Assembly: GCA_046263155.1 (NCBI GenBank)
Contig: JBHELF010000160.1
Location: forward strand, 3,038-67,037
Direction of reading: 5' to 3'
Origin: DATADF01 sp046263155
GTDB lineage: Bacteria > Actinomycetota > CADDZG01 > WHSQ01
Length of the DNA: 64,000 bases
Part shown: positions 8,802 through 17,575 of the stretch, one piece after another
Position numbering within the stretch: the stretch's first letter is position 1
How the letters are laid out: every line of letters begins with the position of its first letter
Notes under the pieces: model-generated
What the model was told of the DNA's origin: nothing
What the model saw: the letters and a program-made list of their open reading frames with translations, nothing else
Databases searched by the model: none
Made by a program: the position numbers and the translations under genes

Positions 8802-9196
8802 GATGGTTGGTGGCCTTACTCGCCGCTACGAGCGCGGTGCTGGTTGCCTGCACCGCGGACGCCGGGACCGCCGGGAAGCAGGTCGATGTAGGAATCGAGC
8901 ATTCACGCTTTGAGCCTGCAACTTTCGAATTCGCTGCGGGGACTACGGTGACGTTCGTGGTCAGAAACACCGATCCCATCGATCATGAATTCATCCTGGG
9001 CGATGTGGCCACTCAGGAGCGTCACGAGGCCGGCAGGCACGCGAGACACGGAGCCGTCCCAGGTGAGATTTCAGTGCCGGCTGGGTCAACCCGGATGACG
9101 ACGTACACCTTCGTGCGCCCCGGCCGGCTCATCATCGGCTGTCACCTGCCAAAGCACTATGCCTATGGAATGCGTGCCGACGTGCGCGTGACGTAA
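8798..9196 (+). CDS. Cupredoxin-like lipoprotein
   Basis: A protein of 132 residues that starts at the ATG overlapping the upstream stop. A lipoprotein signal ends at VLVAC. The remainder is a small cupredoxin domain. The type 1 copper ligands are recognisable: a histidine in DHEFILGD, then cysteine and histidine in IGCHLPKHYAYGM with a methionine close behind. It is therefore a candidate copper-binding electron carrier on the outside of the membrane. Coupling to the DUF2330 gene suggests that the two products act together. Confidence 0.85.
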   Translation: MRWLVALLAATSAVLVACTADAGTAGKQVDVGIEHSRFEPATFEFAAGTTVTFVVRNTDPIDHEFILGDVATQERHEAGRHARHGAVPGEISVPAGSTRMTTYTFVRPGRLIIGCHLPKHYAYGMRADVRVT

Positions 9197-9251
9197 CTCG
9201 TATGCTGCTCGAAGCCGCCTCTCTGCGCCGAGGTGAAGTCGAACGGAAACA

Positions 9252-9743
9252 GTGCCCTCGCTTGACTCTGCGGAGTTGGTCCTTCGCCTAGCCGTCGCAG
9301 CCCTATTGGGCGGGCTTATCGGCCTCGAGCGCGAGTTTTCCGATCAGCCCGCCGGCCTGCGGACGCACCTTCTCGTCGCATTGGGGGCCGCCCTCTTCAC
9401 TCTGACCGGCGCCTACGGGCTGGCGGTCTTCGCCGGGGGCGCCGAGGACGCAGTTCGCATCGACCCCACGCGCGTCGCCGCCCAGATCGTTACCGGTATC
9501 GGATTTCTCGGAGCCGGAGCGATCATCCAGCAGGGTTTCAGTGTTCGGGGGCTAACGACCGCGGCGGCGCTCTGGGTCACGGCCGCCGTGGGCATGGCGG
9601 TTGCGTTCGGCTACATGATCGGCGCCGTCTTCACGAGCGTCATCGCCATCGTGGCGCTGTACGGTCTTAAGCGCCTGGAGCGCGTCCTTTTTCCGAAGAT
9701 TCGTGCCGATCTGAGGCGTTCGGAGGAACGCGAAGAGCCCTAG
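9252..9743 (+). CDS. MgtC/SapB family membrane protein
   Basis: A protein of 163 residues. GTG start at 9252. The sequence has the diagnostic MgtC start (LAVAALLGGLIGLERE, then AGLRTHLLVALGAALF) and the conserved GIGFLGAGAIIQQG and GLTTAAALWVTAAVGMA blocks, with four to five transmembrane helices. It lacks the C-terminal ACT-like domain of Salmonella MgtC, so it is the short form. MgtC proteins are linked to magnesium limitation and to control of ATP synthase; the role here is unknown. Confidence 0.9.
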   Translation: MPSLDSAELVLRLAVAALLGGLIGLEREFSDQPAGLRTHLLVALGAALFTLTGAYGLAVFAGGAEDAVRIDPTRVAAQIVTGIGFLGAGAIIQQGFSVRGLTTAAALWVTAAVGMAVAFGYMIGAVFTSVIAIVALYGLKRLERVLFPKIRADLRRSEEREEP

Positions 9744-9767
9744 CCATCCGCTGGATAGTTTGCTCGC

Positions 9768-10898
9768 GTGCAGACCGAGGCAATCCCGCGGCCTACCACT
9801 TCCAGTCGCGATCGCTATGTCGATTTACTACGAGCGTTCTCCCTAGCCGTCGTCGTGGTGGGCCACTGGTTCCTTGCTCTCATCTGGTGGAGTGATGGAC
9901 GGATCGGCGTGCATAACGTCGTGGGGCCTACCTCTGGCCTGTGGCCGTTGACCTGGGTCGTGCAGGCTATGCCCCTCTTCTTCTTCGTAGGGGGCATCTC
10001 AAATTTCGAGACCTTTCGGACTCAGATCTCGAGAGGAAGGACGTCTCGGCGCTGGCTGGCTCTTCGAGCCGAGCGATTGCTGGGGCCTTTGCTGGCGTTT
10101 GCCGCTGCGTGGGGTCTCGCCGAGACGGCATTGCACCTGCTTGGTCTCGGAGGAGGCGGTTTGATTCGAGGAAGCTTTCTTCCCTTTGTGCCGGTGTGGC
10201 TTCTTCTCATCTTTTTAGGGGTGAGGGTAGCCACTCCCGCGATGCTCTGGTTGCATCAACGCGCCGGGGCGTGGGTGCCGTTCGCGCTCGCGGTTCTCGC
10301 TGCGGTCGTCGATCTGCTTCGTTTCTGGCCCAACGTGCCGGCGGTCGGCTGGCTCAATCTCGCACTGGTTTGGTTGTTCGCACATCAACTTGGGTTCTTC
10401 TACGCCGATGGATCACTGGTCCGCGCGGGGCCACGAGTGCATACGTCGATGACGCTCGGAGGTCTTCTGGCGCTCCTCGTCCTCACGAACCTCAACGTGT
10501 ACCCCCGGAGCATGGTCGGCACCGACTTGGAGGCCGTGTCGAACATGAATCCTCCGACGCTGTGCATCGTTGCTCTAACGCTGTCGCTTGTCGGAGCTGC
10601 GCTGCTTCTGCGACAGCGAGCCAAGAGCTGGCTTGAGCGGGAGAGGGCCTGGGTGACTCTGGTCGCGAACGCCCGCATCATCACTATCTATCTGTGGCAT
10701 CTGACTGCCTATCTCTTGGCGATCCTGGCGCTATATCCGCTCGGTCTGGGGCGACCGTCGGACGGCACCCTGTCGTGGTGGCTTCAACGACCGCTCTGGG
10801 TCGTCGTCCCTGCCGTGTTTCTGGGGCTTCTCGTGTTCGTGTTCGGCCGCTTTGAGCGCGTTCGCCTTCCATCGACTCGTACTGTGGCGGAAGGGTGA
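9768..10898 (+). CDS. Acyltransferase 3 family membrane protein
   Basis: A protein of 376 residues. GTG start. The N-terminal motif RYVDLLRAFSLAVVVVGHW contains the catalytic-type histidine of the acyltransferase 3 family, and about ten hydrophobic helices follow. Members transfer acetyl or other acyl groups to cell-surface polysaccharides, lipids or antibiotics. The substrate cannot be inferred. It ends 43 bases before the selD start and could be the first gene of that transcript. Confidence 0.88.
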   Translation: MQTEAIPRPTTSSRDRYVDLLRAFSLAVVVVGHWFLALIWWSDGRIGVHNVVGPTSGLWPLTWVVQAMPLFFFVGGISNFETFRTQISRGRTSRRWLALRAERLLGPLLAFAAAWGLAETALHLLGLGGGGLIRGSFLPFVPVWLLLIFLGVRVATPAMLWLHQRAGAWVPFALAVLAAVVDLLRFWPNVPAVGWLNLALVWLFAHQLGFFYADGSLVRAGPRVHTSMTLGGLLALLVLTNLNVYPRSMVGTDLEAVSNMNPPTLCIVALTLSLVGAALLLRQRAKSWLERERAWVTLVANARIITIYLWHLTAYLLAILALYPLGLGRPSDGTLSWWLQRPLWVVVPAVFLGLLVFVFGRFERVRLPSTRTVAEG

Positions 10899-10941
10899 GC
10901 GGCCGCATAATTCGGCGGCCCGTCGCGGATGAGGAGGTGAG

Positions 10942-11976
10942 ATGCGAGAGGAAGTGCGGCTGACCGCGTATTCCCACGGTGGTGGCTGAGCCTGCAAGCT
11001 CGCCCCCGCCGAGCTTGCGCAGGTCCTGCGTCATGTGAAAACTAGCTCAGCCGATCCCGACGTACTGATTGGTCTCACCGCTCCCGACGATGCGGCCGTT
11101 CTGCGGATTTCAACCGACCTCGCGATCGTCCAGACCGTTGACTTTTTCACGCCCATAGTCGACGACCCCTTTGCCTGGGGCCGGATCGCCGCAGCCAACG
11201 CGCTGTCGGACATCTACGCAATGGGGGCTCGACCGCGCATTGCGTTGAATCTCATCGGGTGGCCGCGATCGCTCGATTTCGAGATCTTGGGACGTGTGCT
11301 CGACGGCGCGGGTGACGCATGCGCCGAAGCTGAGGTTGCCATCGTCGGCGGCCATTCCGTGGATGACCCTGAACCCAAGTATGGGCTCGCGGTAACTGGA
11401 ACCATCCATCCCGACCGCATCGTTCGAAAGGGGGGCATCGCGCCTCCGACCGAGCTCGTCCTGACCAAGCCGCTGGGGATGGGAATCATCGCTACCGGAA
11501 TCAAAGAGCAAAAGACTTCGTCCCAAACCGCAGACGAGGCACAGATGATCATGGGCACTCTGAACCGAGCGGCAGCCGAGGCGATGCTCGATGTCGGCGT
11601 GCAAGCCGCGACCGACGTGACCGGCTTCGGCCTGGTCGGGCACCTTCTGGAAATGCTAGGCGACGGACTGGATGCGGAGCTCGAGTTTCCGAGCGTCCCG
11701 GTCATCCCCGCGGCCTTCGAACTACTACGCCAAGGCGCATGGCCCGGCGGCAGCCAGCGAAACTTTTCGTCGCTCCGCGGAAACGTCGATTCAAAGAATC
11801 GCGAAGAGGAGGAGCTGAAGGTCATCTTCGATGCACAGACCTCCGGCGGGTTGCTGATAGCGGTCGAACCCAACAAGACCGAGCCGCTGCTGAGCGAACT
11901 CCACGCGAGAGGCGTCGCGGGAGGTACGCGAATCGGAAAGGTGAGCGAAGGTAGCGGAAGGATCTCCGTTGTCTGA
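10942..11976 (+). CDS. selD: Selenide, water dikinase, probably a selenoprotein (UGA = Sec16)
   Basis: SelD makes selenophosphate from selenide and ATP. The frame from ATG 10942 (AGGAGG four bases upstream) reads LTAYSHGGG, then TGA at 10987-10989, then ACKLAPAEL, and continues without interruption to 11976. In SelD proteins this exact place holds the catalytic Cys or Sec of the G-G-C/U-x-C-K motif, so the TGA is best read as selenocysteine 16 of 344 residues. Downstream motifs are intact (PDDAAVL, TVDFFTPIVDDPFAWGRIAA, ATDVTGFGLVGHLLEM, FDAQTSGGLL). An annotation that starts at GTG 11035 would lose the active site. Translation overlaps the mec start by eight bases. SelA, SelB and tRNA-Sec are not in this window. 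Confidence 0.92.
10987..11023 (+). promoter_or_regulatory. Candidate bacterial SECIS hairpin after the selD UGA
   Basis: Directly after the TGA (10987-10989) the left arm CCTGC-AAGCTCG (10991-11002) pairs with CGAGCTT (11010-11016) and GCAGG (11019-11023). A two-base GC bulge separates the two helix segments and the apical loop has seven bases. Bacterial SECIS elements lie inside the coding sequence just 3' of the UGA, as this one does. The stem is unusually stable (12 pairs). Whether SelB recognises it cannot be told from sequence. Confidence 0.7.
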
Positions 11977-12412
11977 TCGTGCCCCAGCCGCGACGGAGCT
12001 ATCTCTCACTCGGTCTCAAGCTGAGCAAATGATCGCCCACTGTGAGGCGGGGCGGCCCAATGAAGCCTGCGGTCTCCTGGCGACAAGAGATGGGGCCATC
12101 GTGAAGGTTTTCCCGATGCAGAATGTCGCAGGAAGTCCCGTCCGCTACGAACTTGATCCCGCCGAGCAATTCGCCGTCTACAAAACTCTCGAGGAGCACG
12201 GCTGGGACCTTGGCGGTGTCTTCCATTCTCATACCCGTACTGCCGCCTATCCGTCGCCAACCGACATCAGACTTGCCAGCGAGGACGTCCCGTACTTGAT
12301 CCTCTCGCTCGCGGAACAACCACCCTCGATTCGGGCATTCCGCATCGTCAAGGCAAGTTGGACTGATACCACCGGGGACGTGGAGGAAGTACCGGTGCTG
12401 ATCGTCGGTTGA
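11969..12412 (+). CDS. mec: Mec-type JAMM metalloprotease (CysO-cysteine hydrolase)
   Basis: A protein of 147 residues of the JAB1/MPN family. The zinc motif is complete: glutamate in NEACGLL and HSHTRTAAYPSPTD (H-x-H-x7-S-x2-D). In Mycobacterium tuberculosis, Mec releases cysteine from the CysO-cysteine adduct made by CysM. The gene order mec-cysO-cysM is the same here. The TTG start at 11969 overlaps the end of selD and follows GGAAGGA. Placement behind selD is notable because it puts selenium and sulfur metabolism in one transcript. Confidence 0.93.
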   Translation: MSDRAPAATELSLTRSQAEQMIAHCEAGRPNEACGLLATRDGAIVKVFPMQNVAGSPVRYELDPAEQFAVYKTLEEHGWDLGGVFHSHTRTAAYPSPTDIRLASEDVPYLILSLAEQPPSIRAFRIVKASWTDTTGDVEEVPVLIVG

Positions 12413-12484
12413 CTACGATGGTCTTAGCGGTGGCCGTCGGCGACGAGTCGAGATCGCCGGGACGGAGCACTCAAAGGAGGACGT

Positions 12485-12763
12485 TTGACAGTCGAAGTAC
12501 GCATCCCGACCGTGCTGCGGCGATTCACCGACGGAAGTTCGTCGGTTGAGCTCGAACCCGGCACGCTTGGGGGCCTGATCGACCAACTGGAGGCTAAGTA
12601 TCCCGGCCTACGCGGGCAGCTTCGCGATTCGGCCGGAGACCTACACCGTTTCGTGAACGTGTACGTAAACGATGAGGATGCCCGCTATCTGGACAAGCTC
12701 GACACGAAGGTGTCGGAGGGAGACGCAGTCTCGCTGCTTCCATCTGTCGCCGGAGGCTCGTGA
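12485..12763 (+). CDS. cysO: CysO sulfur-carrier protein (ThiS/MoaD fold)
   Basis: A protein of 92 residues with a ubiquitin-like fold. TTG start is decided by the perfect site AAAGGAGG at 12473-12480. CysO carries sulfur as a C-terminal glycine thiocarboxylate, which CysM uses with O-phosphoserine. The C-terminus here is VAGGS, so one serine follows the Gly-Gly pair that must be activated. It would have to be removed first, possibly by the adjacent JAMM protease. The stop overlaps the cysM start (GTGA). Confidence 0.92.
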   Translation: MTVEVRIPTVLRRFTDGSSSVELEPGTLGGLIDQLEAKYPGLRGQLRDSAGDLHRFVNVYVNDEDARYLDKLDTKVSEGDAVSLLPSVAGGS

Positions 12764-13710
12764 AGTTCAAGTCGATCCTCGACGCCATCGGGCATACGCC
12801 CCTCGTAGAGGTCCCGAAACTCTCGCCGACTCCGGACGTGCGGTTGTGGGTCAAGCTGGAGGGCGAGAACCCAACCGGTTCGGTGAAGGATCGAATCGCG
12901 CTCGCGATGGTCGAGGCGGGCGAGTCCTCAGGTGACCTGACCAAGGACAAGATCATTCTCGAGCCGACGTCGGGCAACACCGGCATTGCCCTGGCGATGG
13001 TGGCAAAGACGCGCGGCTACTCCTTCACCGCGGTGTTGCCGGACAACGCGAGTTCCGAACGAGTGCAATTGCTGAAGGCCTTCGGGGCCGAGATCGTCTT
13101 CTCGGAAGGCGCCAAGGGGACCAATGGCTCGGTAGTTCTCGCCCAAGAGCTCGCGCGGGACAAGCGTTACTTCATGCCGTTCCAGTACGGAAATCCCGCC
13201 AATGTGCAGGCGCATTACGACGGGACCGGTCGCGAGATCCTGGAGGATCTCGGGAGCGATTCGAGGCTCCGGGCCTTCGTCGCAGGGTTGGGAACGGGTG
13301 GAACCCTTATGGGGGTGGGCAGACGACTCAAAGAGCACGACGACTCCATCAAGATCGTCGCGGCGGAGCCGGAGTTGGGAGAACTCGTATATGGGCTTCG
13401 GTCGCTCGATGAGGGCTATATCCCTCCGATCTTCGATCCCGACATGCTCGACGCCAAGATCAAGGTCCGCGCTCGAGAGTCGATCGTCTGGACTAGGGAG
13501 TTACTGCAAAAGGAGGGCATCTTCGCGGGGATCTCGGCCGGCGCCGTCATCTGGGTTGCCCAACGAGCGGCGGAACGCGTCGCCCGCGACGGCGGCGGGG
13601 ACATAGTTTGCCTGCTCGCCGATGGCGGGTGGAAGTACCTTTCGACTGAAGCTTGGACGCAGGACATCGATACGGCCGAAGCTCAGGTAGAAGAGGTGCT
13701 GTGGTGGTAG
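12760..13710 (+). CDS. cysM: CysM, O-phosphoserine sulfhydrylase (CysO-dependent)
   Basis: A protein of 316 residues of the PLP-dependent cysteine synthase family. The PLP lysine lies in NPTGSVKDRIALAM, and the substrate loop is PTSGNTGIALAM. The genetic link with cysO and mec identifies it as the thiocarboxylate-using type rather than the sulfide-using CysK. GTG start overlaps the cysO stop. The last residues end in EEVLWW. The murI start overlaps the gene end. Confidence 0.95.
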   Translation: MKFKSILDAIGHTPLVEVPKLSPTPDVRLWVKLEGENPTGSVKDRIALAMVEAGESSGDLTKDKIILEPTSGNTGIALAMVAKTRGYSFTAVLPDNASSERVQLLKAFGAEIVFSEGAKGTNGSVVLAQELARDKRYFMPFQYGNPANVQAHYDGTGREILEDLGSDSRLRAFVAGLGTGGTLMGVGRRLKEHDDSIKIVAAEPELGELVYGLRSLDEGYIPPIFDPDMLDAKIKVRARESIVWTRELLQKEGIFAGISAGAVIWVAQRAAERVARDGGGDIVCLLADGGWKYLSTEAWTQDIDTAEAQVEEVLWW

Positions 13711-14564
13711 ATGCGCGTCGCCCCATAGGTATGTTCGATTCGGGTGTCGGCGGCCTGACGGTCGCCAGGGCGGTCATCGACGAACTCCCCCACGAGGACC
13801 TGATCTATTTTGGAGATACCGCTCGCTGCCCTTACGGGCCACGTCCGCGGGCGGAGGTCAAGAAGTTTGCGCTGCAGATCATGGATCGCCTCGTCGCCGA
13901 GGACGTGAAGGTCCTCGTGATCGCGTGCAACGCCGCGTCTTCGAGCGCGCTGGAGGCGGCTCGCGAGCGTTACGACGTTCCGATCATCGACGTGATTCAG
14001 CCGGGCGCGAAGGCGGCGGTGGCGGCCTCGCGGAACAGACACATCGGCGTGATCGGCACACAGGTCACCATCGATAGCGGCGCTTATCCACGTGCGATCG
14101 CAGGGCTCGATCGGGATGTAACTACCACTTCTAATGCGTGTCCCCGTTTCGTAGAGTTCGTCGAGCGAGGTGACACGACATCCGACGAGCTGCTGGCTGC
14201 GGCGGAGCAGTACCTGGAACCGCTCAAGAAGGCGGGAGTGGATACATTGATCCTCGGTTGCACGCACTATCCGCTGCTGGCCGGGCTTATCCAGTACGTG
14301 ATGGGACCGGAGGTCTTATTGATCTCCAGCGCGCAGGTGACCGCGAACGAGGTTTACGGCGTCCTGAAGTCGGATGACTTGCTCAGCCCGTCGGATCGAC
14401 AGGGGGCTCACCGCTTCGTGGCCTCCGACGCCGGAGGCATTTTCAGCCAACTTGGCAAGCGCTTCCTGGGGCCGGAATTCGGCGAGGTCGAGCACAGTCC
14501 CTGGGAAATCGAGGTTGTTCTCGATCTCGCCCCCGGACCCGAAGCGGCGAGTGGCCCCGGATGA
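13701..14564 (+). CDS. murI: Glutamate racemase
   Basis: A protein of about 287 residues. It makes D-glutamate for peptidoglycan. Both catalytic cysteines are present, in IACNAASSSAL and LILGCTHYPLL, and the N-terminal PIGMFDSGVGGLT block is intact. The start is one of two GTG codons at 13701 or 13704, inside the end of cysM; the second has slightly better spacing to AGAGG. It continues the overlapping operon, and its stop overlaps the next ATG. Confidence 0.95.
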   Translation: MVVDARRPIGMFDSGVGGLTVARAVIDELPHEDLIYFGDTARCPYGPRPRAEVKKFALQIMDRLVAEDVKVLVIACNAASSSALEAARERYDVPIIDVIQPGAKAAVAASRNRHIGVIGTQVTIDSGAYPRAIAGLDRDVTTTSNACPRFVEFVERGDTTSDELLAAAEQYLEPLKKAGVDTLILGCTHYPLLAGLIQYVMGPEVLLISSAQVTANEVYGVLKSDDLLSPSDRQGAHRFVASDAGGIFSQLGKRFLGPEFGEVEHSPWEIEVVLDLAPGPEAASGPG

Positions 14565-15307
14565 CCTTTGCCGTCACGGTTCTCGGGAGTTCCGCCATGT
14601 TTGCTACGCCTGAGCGCGCGTGCTCGGGCTATTTACTCGAATTGGGGGGTTTGCGCGTCTGGCTGGATGCGGGAGCAGGCACCTGGCGCAATCTGATACA
14701 GCATGTCGACTTCGCGGATCTCGATGGAATCATCCTGAGTCATCGTCATCCCGATCACGTGACCGATGTGTTTCAGGCATTCCACGCACGCCATTACGGC
14801 GGGCCCGTGCCGATGGCTTCGATCCCCGTTTGGGCTCCCGCTGAGACGATCGAACGAATAACCGGGTATTACCGCGAGTTGGACCAAGGGTTCAATGTGA
14901 GAGCGATCTCGGAGGGCGAGACCGCTGAGGAATGGGGGGCCACGGTGAGTTTCGTGCGCATGGCTCACCCACCCGAGACCCTTGGGGTCAGAGTGGAGTT
15001 CGATGGGAGTGCGCTCGCGTACTCCGCCGATAGCGGAGAGGAAGCGGATTTCGATCGCCTTGCCGGAGATGCTGATGTATTTCTCTGCGAGGCAACCTTT
15101 CAGGATTCCGACGAGCCGTGGTTCGGGCACCTCAGCGCCGCCCAGGCCGCGCGAGTGGGATCGCGCGTGAAGGCCAAGAAGGTCGTCCTCACACACTTGC
15201 CCCCCGGCCGTGACTTCGGGTTATCCCTTGCCGAGGCGCAGCGAGAAGCTGAGGACCTCGATGTGCAGCTAGCGGCGGACGGATTGCGCCTGGAGCTCTC
15301 GGCGTGA
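14561..15307 (+). CDS. Metallo-beta-lactamase fold hydrolase (Rv1339-like)
   Basis: A protein of 248 residues. The metal site motif [10 protein letters not shown] (H-x-H-x-D-H) and a later aspartate and histidine ([17 protein letters not shown]) are present. The position between murI and rph equals that of Rv1339 of M. tuberculosis, which has been described as an atypical cyclic-nucleotide phosphodiesterase. By synteny this protein may cleave cAMP, which fits the cyclase encoded at 4940-6265, but the substrate is inferred. Confidence 0.88.
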   Translation: MTFAVTVLGSSAMFATPERACSGYLLELGGLRVWLDAGAGTWRNLIQHVDFADLDGIILSHRHPDHVTDVFQAFHARHYGGPVPMASIPVWAPAETIERITGYYRELDQGFNVRAISEGETAEEWGATVSFVRMAHPPETLGVRVEFDGSALAYSADSGEEADFDRLAGDADVFLCEATFQDSDEPWFGHLSAAQAARVGSRVKAKKVVLTHLPPGRDFGLSLAEAQREAEDLDVQLAADGLRLELSA

Positions 15308-16023
15308 CACGCGGAGATGGGCGAGCCGCGGACGAGTTGCGAGCCGTCAGTCTGACTTCTGGATTCATGCCCAATGCCGAGGGGTCATGTCTGGCTGAGA
15401 TGGGTGGGACGAAGGTGATCTGTTCGGCTTCGATGGAGGAAGGTGTGCCGCGCTGGCTTCTCGGACGGGGCCAAGGATGGGTAACTGCCGAGTACGGCAT
15501 GCTTCCGCGCGCGACGAACGAGCGGGTTCCCCGCGAGGTTAACAAAGGACGTCCTTCCGGCCGAACGCAAGAGATTCAGCGGTTGATCGGACGGTCTCTG
15601 CGCGCCGTCGTCGACATGGCAAAGATCGGCGAGATCACAGTGTGGGTCGATTGCGATGTCTTGCAGGCCGATGGCGGAACCCGGACGGCGTCGATCACCG
15701 GGGCGTACGTGGCTTTGGCGGAGGCCCTCGCCAAACGTGGCGGGGGGCGAAAGGACGCCCTAATCAGCACGGTCTCTGCGGTGAGCGTTGGGATCATCGA
15801 CGGCGTCCCCTGTCTCGATCTCAACTATGCGGAGGACTCCACGGCGCAGGTCGACATGAACGTCGTGATGACCGGGGCCGGAAAACTCGTGGAGGTACAA
15901 GGCACCGCCGAGCATGGGGCGTTTGATCGGGCCGAGCTCGATCTGCTTCTCGATCTCGCGGCCAAGGGGATCAAGGAGCTCACGGCTTATCAGGAGAAGG
16001 CACTCGCCGGTCCGTCTTCGTGA
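15304..16023 (+). CDS. rph: Ribonuclease PH
   Basis: A protein of 239 residues. It is a phosphorolytic 3'-5' exoribonuclease that trims tRNA 3' ends. The family blocks are complete: [63 protein letters not shown] and [21 protein letters not shown] start overlaps the preceding stop (GTGA), as does the next gene start. This is part of the mec-to-rdgB operon. Confidence 0.97.
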   Translation: MTRGDGRAADELRAVSLTSGFMPNAEGSCLAEMGGTKVICSASMEEGVPRWLLGRGQGWVTAEYGMLPRATNERVPREVNKGRPSGRTQEIQRLIGRSLRAVVDMAKIGEITVWVDCDVLQADGGTRTASITGAYVALAEALAKRGGGRKDALISTVSAVSVGIIDGVPCLDLNYAEDSTAQVDMNVVMTGAGKLVEVQGTAEHGAFDRAELDLLLDLAAKGIKELTAYQEKALAGPSS

Positions 16024-16613
16024 GGGCAGTCTTTGCGTCACGCAACCGGCACAAGGCCGAGCAAGTCGGATTGATCCTGTCGGACATCGAGCTCGTTGCC
16101 ATCGACGACGTGGCTCCCGATCTTCAGCTCGTAGAACCTTTCTCAACTTTTCGCGCAAACGCGCTACACAAAGGCCGCGTGGCCTCCGATGCGACCGGTC
16201 TCCCCGTTATCGCAGACGACTCTGGACTGGAGGTTCCCGCCCTTGGTGGTGCCCCGGGAGTCCAATCGGCCCGCTTCGCCGGAGAGAACGCGACCGACGC
16301 AGAGAACAATGCAATGCTCGTCGAGCTGCTTCGTGAAGTCCCTCCCGACGGCCGAGGCGCTCGCTATCGTTGCGTGGCGGTCTTCGTGGCTCCGGACGGA
16401 GAGGAGATCGTCACGGAGGGGTTCTGTGACGGGACCCTGGTGCTGGAGGGCCGAGGCGACCTCGGGTTCGGCTACGACCCTCACTTCGTCCCCGAGGACG
16501 AAACGCGGACGATGGGGGAGATACCGCTGGAGGAAAAGCTTCGCTTCAGCCACCGAGGTCGCGCCTTCCGTGCGTTGGCAGACCGGCTCGCCGAGCTGGG
16601 CAAGTTGAGATAG
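16020..16613 (+). CDS. rdgB: XTP/dITP diphosphatase (RdgB/HAM1 family)
   Basis: A protein of 197 residues. It removes non-canonical purine nucleoside triphosphates. Motifs include [12 protein letters not shown] at the N-terminus, [25 protein letters not shown] and [22 protein letters not shown] start overlaps the rph stop. It is the last gene of the operon and converges on the inositol-phosphatase-type gene with ten bases between the stops. Confidence 0.96.
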   Translation: MRAVFASRNRHKAEQVGLILSDIELVAIDDVAPDLQLVEPFSTFRANALHKGRVASDATGLPVIADDSGLEVPALGGAPGVQSARFAGENATDAENNAMLVELLREVPPDGRGARYRCVAVFVAPDGEEIVTEGFCDGTLVLEGRGDLGFGYDPHFVPEDETRTMGEIPLEEKLRFSHRGRAFRALADRLAELGKLR

Positions 16614-16623
16614 TTCTTCGTAT

Positions 16624-17442
16624 CTAAAGTTCGACCCAGTCTGGAACGGTCTTCCTTACAAGGCTCACGACTTCATCGTGCAGGGTGCCGCAGGTCGTTA
16701 AACAGGAGCCGCCCTCGGTCCACACTCCTCCGTTCGCACGCGTTAGCCGCCCCCCTGCCTCCTCGATGATCGGTTGAAGCGCAACTACGTCCCAGGGCTT
16801 GAGCAGCGGCTCCACCATCACGTGGGCCGCGCCGCGCGCCACCAAGACGTGTCCCCAGAAGTCGCCGAGCCCGCGCGTGCGGCGGACGCGCCCGACGATC
16901 TCGTCGAAGAATCCGCTCCAGCCGGAGGCGTGCAGATGCTCGGCCCCGCCGTAAAGAAAGACGGCGTCCTCCAGTCGCTCTATGAGGTCGACGGTGATTG
17001 AGGACCCGTTGAGCCGAGCGCCGAGCCCCAGCGCCGCGTCGTAGGTCTCGGCCAAGGCGGGGGCATGGCACACGCCGACGACGCTTCGTTCGTCAATTCT
17101 CAGACCGATCAACGTGCCCCAGATCGGTATGCCGTCAATGTAGTTGTTGGTCCCGTCGATGGGATCCACCACCCAGGTCGGTGAGTTTGGGTTGGGGGGC
17201 CCACCTCCTGCTGCGGTCAGCCCCTCCTCCTCGCCGAGGATGTTGTGATCCGGAAAAGTGCGCGCGATGCGCAAGCGAATCTGAGCCTCGACCGCCCAAT
17301 CCGCCTCGGTAACGAACGTTCCATCGGCCTTCTGTTCGCGTCGTGGATCGCGACCGAAGTGACTGAGCGCAATGCGGCCGCCAAGGCGCGCCGCCTTGAG
17401 TGCGAACTCAAGCTCCGTCGAGTAGTCGTGAACGCGCGACAT
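16624..17442 (-). CDS. Inositol monophosphatase family phosphatase (possibly histidinol-phosphatase HisN)
   Basis: A protein of 272 residues. The metal-binding motifs are complete: LGEEEG (residues 70-74), WVVDPIDGTNNY (90-101) and PWDVVALQPIIEEAGG in the C-terminal part. The family includes inositol-1-phosphatase, fructose-1,6-bisphosphatase and the actinobacterial histidinol-phosphatase HisN. The overall length and the DGTNNYIDGIP block fit HisN well, but no histidine genes are nearby to confirm it. Confidence 0.88.
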   Translation of the reverse strand: MSRVHDYSTELEFALKAARLGGRIALSHFGRDPRREQKADGTFVTEADWAVEAQIRLRIARTFPDHNILGEEEGLTAAGGGPPNPNSPTWVVDPIDGTNNYIDGIPIWGTLIGLRIDERSVVGVCHAPALAETYDAALGLGARLNGSSITVDLIERLEDAVFLYGGAEHLHASGWSGFFDEIVGRVRRTRGLGDFWGHVLVARGAAHVMVEPLLKPWDVVALQPIIEEAGGRLTRANGGVWTEGGSCLTTCGTLHDEVVSLVRKTVPDWVEL

Positions 17443-17575
17443 GGACTTGATCCTATGGACGCCCGCCCTGTTAGCAAGCGAACTCCGGATCTGTCATCGC
17501 TCTAACCAATTCCGGCCTCGATAGGCGCCAGCATGGCCATGCAGAACGAAAAACCGTTCACGGGGAGGGAGCAAC

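Noticed and set aside
10942..11034. selD as a pseudogene with a premature stop
   Set aside because: The TGA is at the one position where Sec is expected, the flanking motif is intact and a hairpin follows.
16613..16640. Terminator between rdgB and the phosphatase gene
   Set aside because: Only a five-base stem (AGATA/TATCT) is present, too weak to call.
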